From Lethocerus indicus (taxonomy: Eukaryota > Arthropoda > Insecta > Hemiptera > Belostomatidae), in the NCBI GenBank assembly GCA_019843655.1, contig JACDQD010000003.1, forward strand, positions 27,764,224 to 27,828,223: a DNA stretch of 64,000 nucleotides, in the 5' to 3' direction. Below, piece by piece: positions 1-37,800 of the stretch; positions within the stretch are counted from its first letter, which is position 1, and every line of letters starts with the position of its first letter. A program made the position numbers and the translations under genes. The notes beneath the pieces are model-generated. The model was not told the origin of the DNA. It made no database searches and saw only the letters and a program-made list of their open reading frames with translations.

Positions 1-1406
1 AATCTATTTAATTCCTAATATGAGGAAATAGATACATGTCTTTAATTGAGCAGTATATCTTCAACGTTGAAAAATTAAATAATACTAATGTTTTCTTGTT
101 GTGGCGTAAAATCGAGGAGCTTTTGAAAACGTACATCACTATGTCCGCGTTGAAGGCAACATTCCCAAAAATTTCTCGATTACATCTTAGTTTCTGGGTC
201 CAGGTTTAATAATTAGTTTTCGAGATGAATGAACTTTCCAAGAGCTAGTTTTAGCTTGGAAATAAATATGTTTCGTTAAATGGTTGAAAGTAGGCGTCAC
301 AAAAAACGAAAGAAAGTTATCATTTTATCTTGTTGGGGACATGTTCTATCTGGAACAGAATGATCAAGATAAATCGAATCTTGTGGAAAATGTTTATTGG
401 CCTCCATTTTTATCCTAGGCAGGCTTCAATCTTTGCCTGCTTTCATTGTTGACTTGTTGACGTTGTTGTTCATTGACTTTCGCTATTTCTCTGGTCATTC
501 CAGCAAATAATAGCCACTTACTACTACTTGCTCCTGGGATATAAAAGCGACCGTTATAATTCATAGTCTGTAATCTTGCCTTTTTTGAAGCGGCAATATC
601 ATGGCCGAAAGACACAAGCCTACTCGCAGTTTTTCATTTCTTGAATCGCCCCATAACGGCAGGGAGTTTTTACAAACAGTCTTCGTTTAAAAAAATAAGT
701 CCTCGCGGTTTAAAATATTTTTATTGACCCCCCCCCCATAATTAAAGTTGTTATTCGAAATAATTTATTTTAAACATGTTTGAAGGCGAAGATTTGGCAG
801 AGATCCTCTAGAGAGGGGCTGACCTCGTTCGAGTATTAGTTGTTTACGAATGTACACCTATCTCTATGGTCACCTAATGCTCTAGTTAGTTAGTTCTTTA
901 TAAAAATGACAAGCCCATTCGCTATGATCGCCGCATTCATCCAGAATGAATTACGTTGTTCTGTACAACATGCTGTTATTTTTAAAAAGTTTCAATTCTT
1001 GTTATAGTTGTGTAATAATTAATACAAAAAAGAACGGAATTATTGAAGTATATTGTCTTGAAACGATGCGCGAAGAAAGACTTGAAAAGTGATATTTTCA
1101 ATGAGATAAAAATATAGACTTTATAAAATGGACTGAATGATTGGTATACGGGTGTGTATGATTATGCACTTAATAAAATAAATTCGTTTTAGTTCGAGTA
1201 CAGTAAGTATTGGATACCACTGCGATTGTACATAAAAACAAACTGCCATATTATATACTTTTCCTATTCGTCAGTGTTTTTCTATTTGATTCCATTTAAT
1301 GACAACATTATTTTATATATTCATTAGGAAAAATGATTTTTGAACATATTGAATTTTTATTTTGTTTAGCGTGTATTGTATACGATTGAAATTGTATTGA
1401 TTTCAG
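1..1406. other. 5' intron or upstream flank of the smoothelin-like gene
   Basis: No coding exon was found here. The first recovered smoothelin exon begins at 1407 behind a TTTCAG acceptor and enters in phase 1, so at least one earlier coding exon must exist, most likely left of the window. The stretch is AT-rich, with a C9 run near 730. A short open frame on the minus strand at 415-615 has no recognisable features. Confidence 0.6.
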
Positions 1407-24827
<23,421 letters not shown>

Positions 24828-25494
24828 TAGACTTCATATCATATTGTAGTTCCTGTATCTTTGCATTGAGACTGTTCATCACTAAAAAATTTGATATACT
24901 TTTCTGAATGGTTTTTAACTAACATATTCACCATAAAAGGAAACAAATTGTGTGTGAAAAGTTTGCATTCTGCACTTGTAAATTATGTATTATTTTTTGT
25001 TATTTATGTAAATTTCATTTCTTTTTGTTTTTACAATAAGTTATTTTTAGCACCAGAACACTGCGATCGAAGGCAATTTTTCATTCCATTTATTTTATTA
25101 TCATTTTTGTTCTTTTAAACAATTAAGCTAAAATATACAAGAAAAGGAGGATGAGTGCAAATTTATATTTAGTACTAACACAATAATCAGATGTCCGTGC
25201 TTCATGACACTATTCAAAATGGAATAGCTTAATTGTTAACATACAGCTTCGCTTTGTAATATAATAATTAATTTTTTAGCAGTAACAATGTATATTAAAG
25301 CATATTGTGTAAATTATTTACAGTCGCGAGCAATGTCTAATCACTTGTGTTATCAAAAATATTTTACTAGGGTATAAATATTATTCCTAATAGTTTAATA
25401 TACGATGAGATTTTCTACTTTGAATTAGTAATATGTAATATTTTGATACCGAGAATTGTAATGGGTCTTGCTTTTATGTAATGGAATATTTTTA

Positions 25495-25500
25495 AATAAA
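25495..25500 (+). terminator. Candidate polyadenylation signal, smoothelin-like gene
   Basis: AATAAA about 670 bases after the stop codon. Other AATAAA hexamers follow (for example near 25878), so the actual site is uncertain. Confidence 0.35.
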
Positions 25501-27334
25501 TACAAGACATCTCTGTTGACAACTGAGCTCTTTACCCTCTTTAACACATTTCTCACAAAATTTTTTTATTTTACAGGTCAATGCTTATGTTTATGTGGTA
25601 ACTGTATTTTAGATCATAAATATAGGACCAAGGCAGAATCTGCGAAGTTACAGATCAAATGACAACATTAATGCCAACTTTTAATTTTAAAATATCAAGC
25701 TCTTTTATATCATAATTCATACAAAAATAATTTAATTTTAAAGTAGGATTAAAGAAAGAAGGTAAAATAAAACACACAACTTGACAAAATATTTAGTTTA
25801 CTATAAATACATCAGTACTTTATAATGTATATTTTTGTACATATTTATATTTTTACATTATTTATAATTATCACATTAATAAATATGCCAATGACATATT
25901 TACAGTGGTATTAAAAGTTATACTGCACCTGGGTTATGGTGCCATAAAATTTTAACATAATTATATAACAATATTTTAATATTCAGTGGCACATTACAGG
26001 CTTTTACAATGAGTATCCAATATTATATAATTATTGTCAACTATGTTGTATGTAATAAACACAAATTATGAAGCTCACAAACTTCTTTAAGGTCACAATT
26101 TATGGCAAATAATAGCAACGTTTTCACTAACGAGTGGGAATTGGCTTTCATTCTAATACTAAAACTATTTGAACTGAAGTTCTTTAAATAAATAAAATTG
26201 TCTTTAAATGTAATACAAATTTACCTCACCTCAAAATTAGAAAATTATTGTGTTTGCAGTTTATTAAATAGACTTAATATACTAAACTAATGTTTACTTA
26301 ATTTATGAAATGCTTCTTCATTAAAATGCATTAAATAAAGAAAATATCATGGATCTATAAATGAAATGAAAAGAAGAAATCTAGTTAAGATTAATTTGAA
26401 ATAAAGTAAAGTATTTAGTTCTTTAAGGTGTATCCCAAGCCTCAGGCATTTTAGAAACATTCTGAAGCACATATGGAAGCCTATAAAATGTTGATCACAT
26501 GAGCCACTGCAGGGAAATTCCGTCATAATTACTATGAATATCACAGAAATGTTCGAACATTTCATTGAATTGTATTAAAAAAAATAACTAAATATTAACA
26601 ATATAAAACAATGTCATGTATGTTCATAATTAATATAATAAATACAAAATTAAGCATTACATTATTAATACTTAATAGACATTAATCTATTTTGTACCTA
26701 AATAAAAAAATGTTTTAAACTATACCTTCTGTTATGAATGGTAGATTCTAGTTTTATATGAAGACCAGTGAAATTTAGAAGCAAACTAATTTTTATATTA
26801 GTGAGCAAATATAAACTAAATAAAAGCCATCTATGAAATTACATTCAATCTACTCAGCTATAATAGACCTTAAAAATCAGCACTATTTTTTTCATTCTTT
26901 TATTATAGTCACTTAATAATGTTGATTCATAGTATTGATATAATAATTATGAGCCAAATTAATTTAAAGATAAACGTGAAAGCTGAAGCATCCAATTTGT
27001 GTGGATACAATAACACTAAGGAAAAATGTAGAATGAAATGAATATCGCATAAAATTACAAAATAAATGCTAATTGAATTAACATTTCACTGTTCAAACAT
27101 TTTCTATAGTACACTATAAACACCAATCCAAATACAATTCAATGAAATGATTCGTTTATTACTAGCAGGTAGAATCAAAATGTAAAAAAGTAGTATTAAA
27201 ACAATTACAATTATTATTTAAGCATATTATAGGGTATTTTGGACAAAAAGAGAACTATTTAATCAACATGTCCAGCCTAAAGGTAGGACTTCAAGTAACA
27301 GAGGACTGTCTGCAATAAGAGAAATGAGAAGTAT

Positions 27335-27340
27335 TTTATT
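27335..27340 (-). terminator. Candidate polyadenylation signal, AKAP10 homologue
   Basis: AATAAA on the minus strand about 65 bases past the stop codon at 27405. Confidence 0.5.
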
Positions 27341-27404
27341 ATATTATCCTGCATATATATATGAATATTATGACTAGAATAGATATTTTTTGTGGTGACA
27401 ACTC

Positions 27405-30400
27405 TTAGGAGTCAGCATCTTCATTGTCACCATCCCTACTGCTACCCATCGTTATGCTTGTTATGTCTTTTACTATCATTTCTGCCACCCTCCAAGCCAT
27501 TTCTTCTTGTGCCTAAAACAAAGTAGTGTTCCTTATAGTTAGAACTGACAGCACAGGTGAAACTTGTACTCTTTCATTAAGCAGGTAAACTTCAGCAGGT
27601 AAAAAGAAGGTAGTATATACTGGAATAAAAATGTTACAGGGTTTAATCTTAGGATAACACTTTCTAAAAACAAAGTATATAGATACATTTGGTTCTAAGC
27701 TTTACACTTAGCTGAATATCAAAATATTCACCTTTTGTTCATCCCTGCTAATGAGCATCTTAACAACTCTACTGATACGCGATTCTGAAAAAAGAGAAAA
27801 AAAGTGGAGGCATTAAAACTCAGAGAGACAAATATCAGATTCAGTAAGTGATATTTATTATATCACATATATATTTATTATATATGTTTTTACATTCACT
27901 CATAAAGCTGCTCACCTGCTTTAGGCTCAGGTTCAATATCTGTTTCATAACGACCTAATTGATCAATCCTTCCAAAGCTCAACCCGCTAAAACAATAAAT
28001 TAATTCAGGATTAAAACTATTTGCCAAATCCCATACAAGTCAACAATATTTAAATTATACGACAATTATATTGACAATTTGTATCAAAACCAGCCATACT
28101 AAGTCTCCCCATTATTGTTTATTCTTTTTGAAGTTGGTTTATATTAATTTACCTCACAAAAGTGATCACAACTGAAACTGGCTAATGTTTTTAAAATGGG
28201 CCCAACTATACTGCTAAATCTTCTGGTAGTAACTCGATCAAAGTAGTGCTGCAGGCATATCAGGTTTTTTGGAAGAGTGTAGCACTATTATAAGTACAAT
28301 TTATTCTTTTCAATGTCGCTTATACAGCGCTTATATTGGCAGGTTATGTCCAGTTATGCACTTTGCGAGGCTGCAATCACTGATCCTTACTTCCAACCAA
28401 CCTACAAACTCCAATGCCAACCTCCGCTCAACACCCCAAGCCACCATTGAGTCGGCGCCCAATCCAATTGTTGGACGGCTCAAATTTTGAGAACCGAAAA
28501 TATGAAAGGAAGATGCCCCGGCAGTCTGACCTGTTGTGTCTCCTTCGTCTCCAGAGGTCGTCGGGGTCGAGCGGCGGTCGGGTCTCCAAGCTGCCTTCAG
28601 TGACCGACGACGCCGGGCTGTGGTTCGACCTAGACGTGCTCATCACATCCGACAGCAGGCTCAGGTAGTGCTGCGATGAGAGGAATAAGCGCACAACATT
28701 CGACCGCATGAAACTTTCCACGGCAACAATCGCCCGGTCAAAACACCGTGGAGAAGTTGCCAATTCACCGCAGATGCTTTCCTCAACCGCAAATCTAACC
28801 CTGTCACTGATCCCGAGCGGAGACGTTGCCTGCAGTGACAAATACCTACAACCAAATATTCAAAAGTATCGCTGTTAGTACGCTAATGAAGGTTATGACT
28901 GGCATGACAAATGACACCGACAGTATTTATATATATATATATAAATTAATTCTTTTACGATTAAATATTTAAGAAAAAATTTGCCTGGCAATTTTGGCAT
29001 TGCAAAGGCAAGGTTCTGGCATTGTTGTATGAAATTTTGTTGAATTGGCCACCGTTGTCAGGGTATTTTTTTGGAAAATAGTAATATTTCAAAAAGGTTA
29101 CAACCAAAAAATCCTGACCACAAGGCGGCCAGGTGAGAAGGAGCTAGTTCATACTGAAATATATTGATGGGTTCAGATTCCGATCGAAATTCATTCATTA
29201 TTCAAATTTACAACCGGAAAAGAAGTTCACTGATAGCTCTGTGACGAATTATTACATCACCTCCTTAGGCCTTGTCAGTCACATCATGAACATCACAATG
29301 TTTCAGCGCAGCTAGCCCGACTGTCTTTCTCAAGGTCAACGTAGTTAGGGAAAAAGGAACTACAGCGACAACATCTTTAATTTGATTTGAATAAAATAAA
29401 GCTCATTTTACTTTTTATAAAACTAATAAAATAAGTTTTATTACGGTAATACCTTCCAGATTTAATTGACGTTATACAACCATAATGAATCAATATCTTC
29501 TAAGATGTTTCTATAAATAACTTGCGCACTTATAGATTTTTAAAGCCTTTCTACTAAAATTGTGTAAAAAGGAGACAATCAACATTGGCCAACATAATAA
29601 CATTTTGGAAGTAACAGAATTATTAGCTATGATATATGGAGTAGGCCCATTTTTTAAAAATAAGCTAAGTTAGGTTTGCAATATGTAAACAAACAAATAT
29701 TCTTTCCAAAAATCAATTTTCTACGGCCACAAAAATATTACCCAATATAAATTTATGATTCATAGGTCTAAAATTCAATTTTTCATTAGTAGCACAAACA
29801 ATAATGAATTTAAATATGTTTTCCCGTAACATTTCTTTTCATTAGGTGATTTACAAAGGACAGTTTCAAAATAAATATAAAATGATGATACAAAAACCAC
29901 TTTGTCAAATTAACCAATAAATTAAATAATTTATTCTGTATTTTAACAGAATTTAAATAAAAATGCAATGCTAAGTAAAATATGTTGAAATGTGGCCATT
30001 GTGAAAATTATTTCATTCATGAAAGACTCACAATTAAATATTCCAAGAACAATATAAAAATCCCCAACAGTAATATTGTAATTGTGGCAGCCAATAGGTG
30101 CACTGAAGAGATACCAGAATTATAGCTTTGTGGCAGATTAAACAGGAGTATTAATAATAAAAAATTAGATAAGATAACACCGTGAAGTAGTAGCAGTGTC
30201 CACATTACTGCAAGCGGTCTGTCAAATGTAAGTAATTTCTTACAATATTTCTTTTATATTTAGTTGACATGTTGACTAAATCCAACATATATAAAATGTC
30301 CAAACAACAGGACAATAGTCCCTTTCATAAAAAATAAATTTTGTTTATGACATTTAAGTGATTAAAATTTTGTGTTGTATTCATATTAATTTTAATAACT

Positions 30401-32128
30401 GACCTGTCATAAATGATAATCGCATCATTCTGAATTTGACCAGGGTCCGATGAATCATTCAATGTAAACTGTTTCTCAAAACTAGTAGCAGCCAACCAAA
30501 ATTCGATTAGGCACAACAGATCTTCCTGTTCTAGAAACTAACAAATTTGTAACAATGAAAATGTCATCCCTTTCAGATAAAATACCCTTAAAAAACTAGT
30601 TTTATTATTTCAAAAGTCTAAACTTAAAAAAAGCAATGTGAATTCAGTTAGCAGTGAACAATTGAAATGAAAAACAATTAACCTCAATAAAACTACCAAG
30701 ACATTGGTCATTATAGAGAACATCGCTGAGTGTCATAGCACCACTTGTCATTACTTCAACTTGATATTTACAGTGCCAGTCACTACGGAGAAAGTCAGAC
30801 CATACTCTGTAAAAATAAAATTGACTCAATGATGAAAATAGATAAATTTTAAAAATATTTGAAACATACTATCAGTATATGACAATAAAACAATAATAAT
30901 TCATTATATGAAATTTAATTTTTGGTTAATTTGGAACTGACTATTATAAACAATTAAGAGAGGTAAATTACAGCTATAGACAATGCCTAATAAGTTATTT
31001 TCAAAAGAAACTCTTTAGAAAAAAATGTTAATATCTATAATTATTATGACCTATTTTAGATATGGATACACACGCATATTTACAGAAATTCATAACAAAG
31101 CTATCTGACAATAAATAAAGAATGGCTCTAATGTTTATAATAAACAAATGATTAACATATTTATATGTATAAACCTCATACATCAATAAATGCAAACATT
31201 AATAAAAATGTCTATATAAATATGTATCTGTTACTGAAAATAACCAACAAGCCAATGTACTATTTAATGAATTACTAATAGTATCATACAAAATTTTCTT
31301 TTTACAATTCTCTATCCTTATTCAACAGATGAACCATGTACACTCAAGAAATAATTTATATCTTATACTCCATTCTTAAATTACACATATTCCAAATTTT
31401 CTTGTTTATTTGGAAGGAGCCTGCAATAGGAAATAAGTAGAATACTACTTTGTTTACTTACTCTTTCTTCATAGTCTGGACAAGGTGATCTTTCAGATGT
31501 GTCAAACATTCAGATGACCCACCATTTTGAGCACTTTCAAAGATTTCTATCCGTAGTTCTTCAGGAACACGAATTCGAAACGGGGCATCATCATTTAAGT
31601 AAGTTCTCATAAGTTTAACTAACTTGACACTCCCACTTTTATCTTCAGCATGTTTATCAATCTCAAAGCTCCCTATTTGGCTGGGTAATTTTAACGGAGA
31701 GCTAGATAAATTGTGGAGTCTTTTATGAGCGTACGTGTGCAAAGGAAATGGAACCTGCTCTATTTCAAGCCACAAACTTAAGACGTTTGTATACCCACGA
31801 GCCTCTATATACTGGCTATAGTAGGAAAGAGCTATTTTATTGTTCAAAACATCTTCAAGTTCCAAAGATAACCGAGATTTCTTTTCACAGGGTTGTTTAC
31901 CTGAAAAAATGATTTAGAAAAATGAATCACTCATATTTCCATTATGCACCAATTTATCTGTATACAGAAATCAGACTTACTGAATGAATCATGTTTGAAA
32001 TTAGATAAAGGACCCACAGTGGCAGACTCTTCTCTGTCCAAAGTTACAATTTGGGTGTTACCATTCTGAAATTTGCTGGGTGAAGAATGAGGAGACTTCT
32101 GTTTCTCTTTTTTCCAAAATTGTAGCAT
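27405..32128 (-). CDS. AKAP10: A-kinase anchor protein 10 homologue (D-AKAP2/pkaap)
   Basis: Exons in transcript order: 32128-31981, 31900-31462, 30806-30683, 30537-30404, 28845-28531, 27986-27916, 27784-27732, 27512-27405. They chain to 463 residues ending in TAA. It tethers PKA regulatory subunits to membranes. Two RGS domains are visible: A at about 62-225 (YYSQYIEARGYTNVLSLWL to FLRSDWHCKYQVEVMTSG) and B at about 229-355 (LLCLIEFWLAA, QNDAIIIYDRYLSLQATSPL, FLSSQHYLSLL). The C-terminal helix at about 429-446, AQEEMAWRVAEMIVKDI, matches the amphipathic PKA RI/RII-binding helix of the family. The protein is shorter than the vertebrate one (about 660) and ends GDNEDADS, without the vertebrate PDZ ligand. 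The start MLQFWKKEKQKS resembles the basic N-terminus of the family. Confidence 0.93.
28846..30403 (-). other. AKAP10 intron with a hydrophobic exon-like frame
   Basis: This intron holds (AT)n at about 28928-28944 and, on the same strand at 30017-30205, an open frame for a very hydrophobic peptide with two predicted membrane segments (LLLLHGVILSNFLLLILLF and LLAATITILLLGIFILFLEY). It is flanked by an acceptor-like GACAG near 30215 and a donor-like ATT|GTGAGT near 30035. No partner exons were found, so it may be chance or a remnant. Confidence 0.3.
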
Positions 32129-32867
32129 TATAATTTACGCCGACAATTGTTTAATACAGTTTCTGCGCGTAGGACCATTTATAAACCCCATACCTCTAAT
32201 ATCGAAGTGACCAATTAACCAGTGTAAAAGTAACCTTTCCCATTTGGGCTGGCGATTTGTCCCGGAAGTTCAGCAATTACACATAACAGAATTTTGTGAG
32301 CACGAGGTTCTCCTTTCACAATTAATAAAACGACACCTTAAATAAGAAAATAATAAGTATGACATATGAGGGTCACGTTTAATTTCGTAGACGTCAATAC
32401 TCCAATCGATATACAAATTCAAATAGGGAATATTCGGATTGATTCGTGTTTAACGCTCTATTGGCCTCGTACAATAAATAACAAAGCAACATGAGACCAG
32501 TACATTTTCCTCTAAAACGTTGACCTACGTAAACAAATACTTGAGTCCGGTATACAATAACTCGATACTTATCCTCCTTGCAACATCTGATTGCAGGATG
32601 TCCGTTTAGTTGAAATATTCTAAATTTCAAAACACTCTCCTCGCTTTAATAATAATTCTCACTGTACTTAATTAAACGCAAAAAAAATATTAAAACTGCA
32701 ATAATACCATATAGAACTTAATTTATTTTCGATAAAAATACAAATTTCACCAAAAGTATATCACATATGTAACGCATGTAATGATACATAATCAAATCTT
32801 ATTAAATATTTCTTTTACAGTAGATTTATTCTACTGTAATTTTATTTATTAATAGTATATAATTTCG

Positions 32868-32998
<131 letters not shown>

Positions 32999-33494
32999 TT
33001 TGTAAATAAACTGGATAAGTAAACAGTACAGATGAGTAAACTTTTCTGATTTTAACAGAAAAGTATTAAAAAATTGAAGCTACATACTTAGTCACAACAC
33101 TTTTAATAAGCAGTACACAACAAAACATTTCAATAAATTGTCAACATTCAAACCAACTATTTAACTATATTTTTACGTCCCAAATAACATTCACATATTA
33201 TAGGATGTTAATTTTATTTTGGTTTTACATGGTTTCATATAAGAAGGTTTTGTCGGAATGAAGTAATAAACTTTTTAAAATATCTCAAATAAGTTCAAAA
33301 AAATCCTTTTAGAATATCATAATGGAGAGTGGTATACAAGAGAAGACAGTAACTATGATCTGAAGAATTTATTTATGTTTCATAGCTGTATAAAAAATAT
33401 CAACTAAAACAATTTATGTAATAAAAAATAATTATTTTTACATGTAAATAAATATTATTTCTCTATTATACAAAATTCAATTGAATTAAACATT

Positions 33495-33500
33495 TTTATT
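33495..33500 (-). terminator. Candidate polyadenylation signal, stereocilin-like gene
   Basis: Minus-strand AATAAA about 110 bases past the stop codon. Confidence 0.4.
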
Positions 33501-33608
33501 AAATGACTAGATGACATTTAAGACTAAACTATTAATAAAATACTTCATATTTTTTTAACCTCATGAGCATTTTCAATGTTGGTATTATATATTACAGTAT
33601 ATTAATAT

Positions 33609-34802
33609 TTAAATGTGATTTGCCAAATAATTGCAAAGTATGGCAACAATAATTAGAAAATGTGACTGTCTTGCATAGCTTGTTGAAGAAGGCTCGGTTT
33701 CAATTTGTTTGACAGAAAAAAATAACTTTGCATTAAGTGCTGCAACCTGTTTTAATGTTAGAACTCCACTTACATTATTTTTGACATATTCAATTGTGAG
33801 AGTTGGTAAAAATGCGAGAGCGTGCTCTGGAATTTCCTGGAAACAGAAATTGAACATAATGTTTGATAGTAAGAATTATCATCATGATCTATAATTAGAG
33901 TAGAATATCGGTTTTGTGACATATGAGGGGTTGGAATATAACAGGAATGTTTTCCTATTGATCCAAAATTCATTTTTAGTATTCTAGTTAATCGGTGCAA
34001 GATGCACGGAACTTTATAGTGTTTGAATGAACTTACCGACCAATATTTCTGTGGTAAACAGTCAACAGCATTACTCTGCAGTCCAGCTAGCCCTATACTA
34101 TTTAATAGCAATAACTGTTTCCATTGTTCATGCCTAAGTCCTATGAATAAAATAGAAACTAATTTATTATCAAAATAATGCACATTTATAATGTTTTTTT
34201 GGTAGGTAATGAATTACACACCTGCTATAATAACACCTAATGTTTTAACATCTTCAGGGGTCCAGCTTTCTAAATTTCCAAATGCCAATGGGCTGATTGC
34301 AATGTTTATGAGTTCAGACAAACAGTCAATTTTACATGGCAGAACAGAACCCAAAACTGTTGAAGTTTTAAGAAAAACTGATGGAGTTATGAACCTAGGT
34401 ATTTTATGTTTTGGTAAATCACAAATTAAAGTCCCCATTGCTGCTACAGTTCCAGGCAATAACGGTGAATCAGTATATTGTAGTATTTTATTTCGTATAT
34501 ATTCTTTCTGAAAGGTAATAAGAATAACTAAAATAATCCAATAATATAGCTAAGAGACATATATCCAATCTATTGGCAGCATTTGAATATCACTCTTACA
34601 ATTTTCTCATCGTTGTTAAACTGTCCAAACACAGATAGAGTTTCAAGAGACCATGGGTGAAACTCATTAAAATTGATTTCATGCACCTCAGAAATTTCAG
34701 CAGCTCTAACTAATTTTCCCATCAAATGAACAACATTCTAAAATTCAAAATTCATAGACATTTTTATAAATCAATTCACACACACACATTATATATACAT
34801 AC

Positions 34803-34846
<44 letters not shown>

Positions 34847-37800
34847 TATAAAAAGTAGAATTAGGCCTGAGTACAACTTGAACAAAAACTTATTGTTCTT
34901 ATACCTTGGGCAATCTGGACCAAATTTCTTTTGTTATTTCAAGGCTTAAATCCATTTTTCCAAGTAGCTCCACACAATCCAGTAGGTCCTTATCAGTCAT
35001 ACCTCTCACATCATTGATAGTCAGAGCTATTTCTGCAATTTTTCCTACCATTTTCACAGCTGTGCATGTTATCTGTAAAATTACAATAAAATTAATATTT
35101 ATTATTAATAAGAATTCTAAACAGCCAAATAAATAATTTGTTGAAATACATTACCCTATTGCTAGAAACATGCCGTTTTGCCAATTCCTTAATTATTGGT
35201 TGATTAGTATTTGGATTTCCAGTGTAATTTTGTAAAAATTCTGATACAGTTGTTTCATTCATACTTCTCTCAGTGATTAGCTCTACATTCAATTTTCTAA
35301 GCCTGAATTCATCCAGAATATGGAGATTACTTATGTTCCTTTCTACATTTAATACATCTTGTGTAACCCGATTCTTTGGTGTACTTGTTACTGACATTCT
35401 ATTATTGGATTCATCCATAAATGAATCTTTTGAATTTGTCACATTTGCTGCATTTTGTATTTTCGCTATTTCTTCTTGTTTCAGTGTCTTACTTACATTA
35501 TCACTTTGGTCAATTGTATTTTGTAAAGTGGCACCAACTTCATTAATCAGTTTTGTTTCTTGCAAGCAACCACTTGACATGCTATTACTGCACACACTAC
35601 TACTATCTAATGCACTCTTTGAATGCATTTTTGTAGTCCTAGTGTTAGATTTCTCTTTTGAAAACACAGACTTTGGAGTGGAGTTTAAAATATTTTTAAT
35701 TTGAACGGTATGGTCCAGATTTGATTCCACATTAATGTTAATATCTAAAGGAGTACTTTTATTACCAGACTGAGACACTTCAAGTTCTTTGTCACTGGAT
35801 ATTACATTTTTTAGCAGATACCTTTTGTGCTGTGTAGACTTGGCTTCATGGTGCAATGTTTCATTGCTTGACAAATTCCTATTTTCCTTATCAGTGTGAT
35901 AGTCAGAATTGAATTCTTCTGAGGAACTTGTTGAATTATTTCTTTCAACTTCAAAAAAATCACCTAAATTTTCTGAATTTTTCAATTTTTCACTATTATT
36001 GAATGCTTTAGTAAAATTACCACCATTCAATGGAGAACTGAAATTAGAGTGAGTATAATTATTAGTTGTTACTTCCTCAATTGGAACTGGGGAAGTTGAT
36101 GGGACAATAGTAATTGCACTGTTAAAGGTATTTGCATTCCAATCATGTCCCTCTTCATTTAAAGTAATAGATGAATCAGTTGAAAAATATGATGCACTGG
36201 TCTTTGGGGCTTCAGTTTGAGTATCAGTGTTGTTCCTTTCATTTTCATAATCATTATCCTCATATTCTATTATGGAGTATGGCGGTGATGTAACACTTAT
36301 TGATTTGAGATCTTCATCAATAATTTGTTCAAAAGAATCATGAGAAGAATTATTTTTGCCCAATAATTTTTCATAAGATGTGACAGAATTTAACTGGATT
36401 TGTACAACATAAAGATTCCATTGAACAAAACTGCTCAAATAAAATAAATAACTTGCAGCTTCATCCAAAAGTGTTGTGCACACCTGCAAGTATAATATCT
36501 TAAGAATTGATTTAATATAAATAAAGTATTCAATAAAATAACATGTAATCCTGCCAATCACAAAGATTATTTCTAAATAATGCAAATGTGAAAATACCTT
36601 TGGTACAGGCAAAGCTTCAAGACAGTAATAACAAATAAGATAAGGATACCTTATAAAATGATAATGGTTTCATCCATTCTACTTCATCATCATACTTAAT
36701 TTTTAAAATATCAGCTGCTTCTATCAATGCAGACTCATTTATAGAACTTAGAATATCAGGAGATATGGCTACCATCATATCATTTAAAGTTACTATAGTA
36801 TTACCATCCCATGAAGCAGGCTCCCTGAAAAATATAACGAAATAAATGGAATGAATATTCATTTTAAATATTAATCTGATGGATTTATCTGTTGTATTTG
36901 TTAGTGTTGTGTTGTTGAATAGTTATACATTTTATTTTAAAACTAGATAAATAGTTTTTGGATAAATTACATAGCAAAATAATAATGACAATTTTTACTA
37001 AGTTTCTGGGTAGTTGAAACCATTTAACAATAAATAGTATTTTAATTATATAATTAGTAATACTTTAGAACAAAAAATATATTTAACAATATCACTAAAA
37101 TTGTAGCATAATAAAATAATTACAATAATTTACCCAAAAGATGAAAAGATGAGCTCTTTCCATGCTTCCAATTCAGCGGTTTCAGCACAGAGTCTTGTAT
37201 CAATATATTGACATTCAAGAATTAATCTGAATCCAGAGGGGTCAATTTTTCCAATAATGTCTTCTGGTGCAAAAAGGATTAAATTCCCAAGTTCAAATAA
37301 AGTTTTTGCATCCATAATCCGATCCTTAGGCATATTTTAAGAACAAGTACATTTACAAAGAACATTTATTCAACAACATATTACACATAATTGCATCCTT
37401 ATAACTTACTTTGGTATAAAGCTGTACAATGTGTTGAAGTTTTATTTTTGGTGTTACAATCAATAATTCAGGTAAAGAAAGTTTACCAATTGATTGCACT
37501 ATTTGAACAAAATGTTTAGACATCGTGATAAAATGGAGTGGTAAATTTGCCAGAATATAACCTATAAATTGGTAAACAATTAAAACTATTAAAACTAAAA
37601 AAATTAATCCCTCAGCAGTGTATATTAACATTGTACATAAAATATCATGTAAGATCTGTAAGACAGAGGCAGGATAACATGAAAAAAATTCATGTTTCAT
37701 GACTTTGTAATTTGATTAAAGTTAATCTTAATTAATCTTCTTAACCATCTATGGGCCCAATTTTTATTTTAAATCCAAAAAAATTAAGGGAACGAAAAAT

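Larger units (their letters stand above)
24828..27404. other. Convergent 3' UTRs and intergenic DNA
   Basis: The smoothelin-like gene and the AKAP10 homologue are tail to tail here. The sequence is AT-rich with scattered AATAAA hexamers on both strands. No coding region is supported; the short frames at 24891, 25468 and 26347 have no features. Confidence 0.7.

Noticed and set aside
28269..28668. Plus-strand frames opposite the CpG-rich AKAP10 exon
   Set aside because: Antisense shadows of the exon at 28531-28845, which is fixed by phase and by RGS-domain sequence.
34209..35136. Plus-strand frames at 34209 and 34906 as genes
   Set aside because: Antisense readings of minus-strand exons 34507-34222 and 35072-34905.
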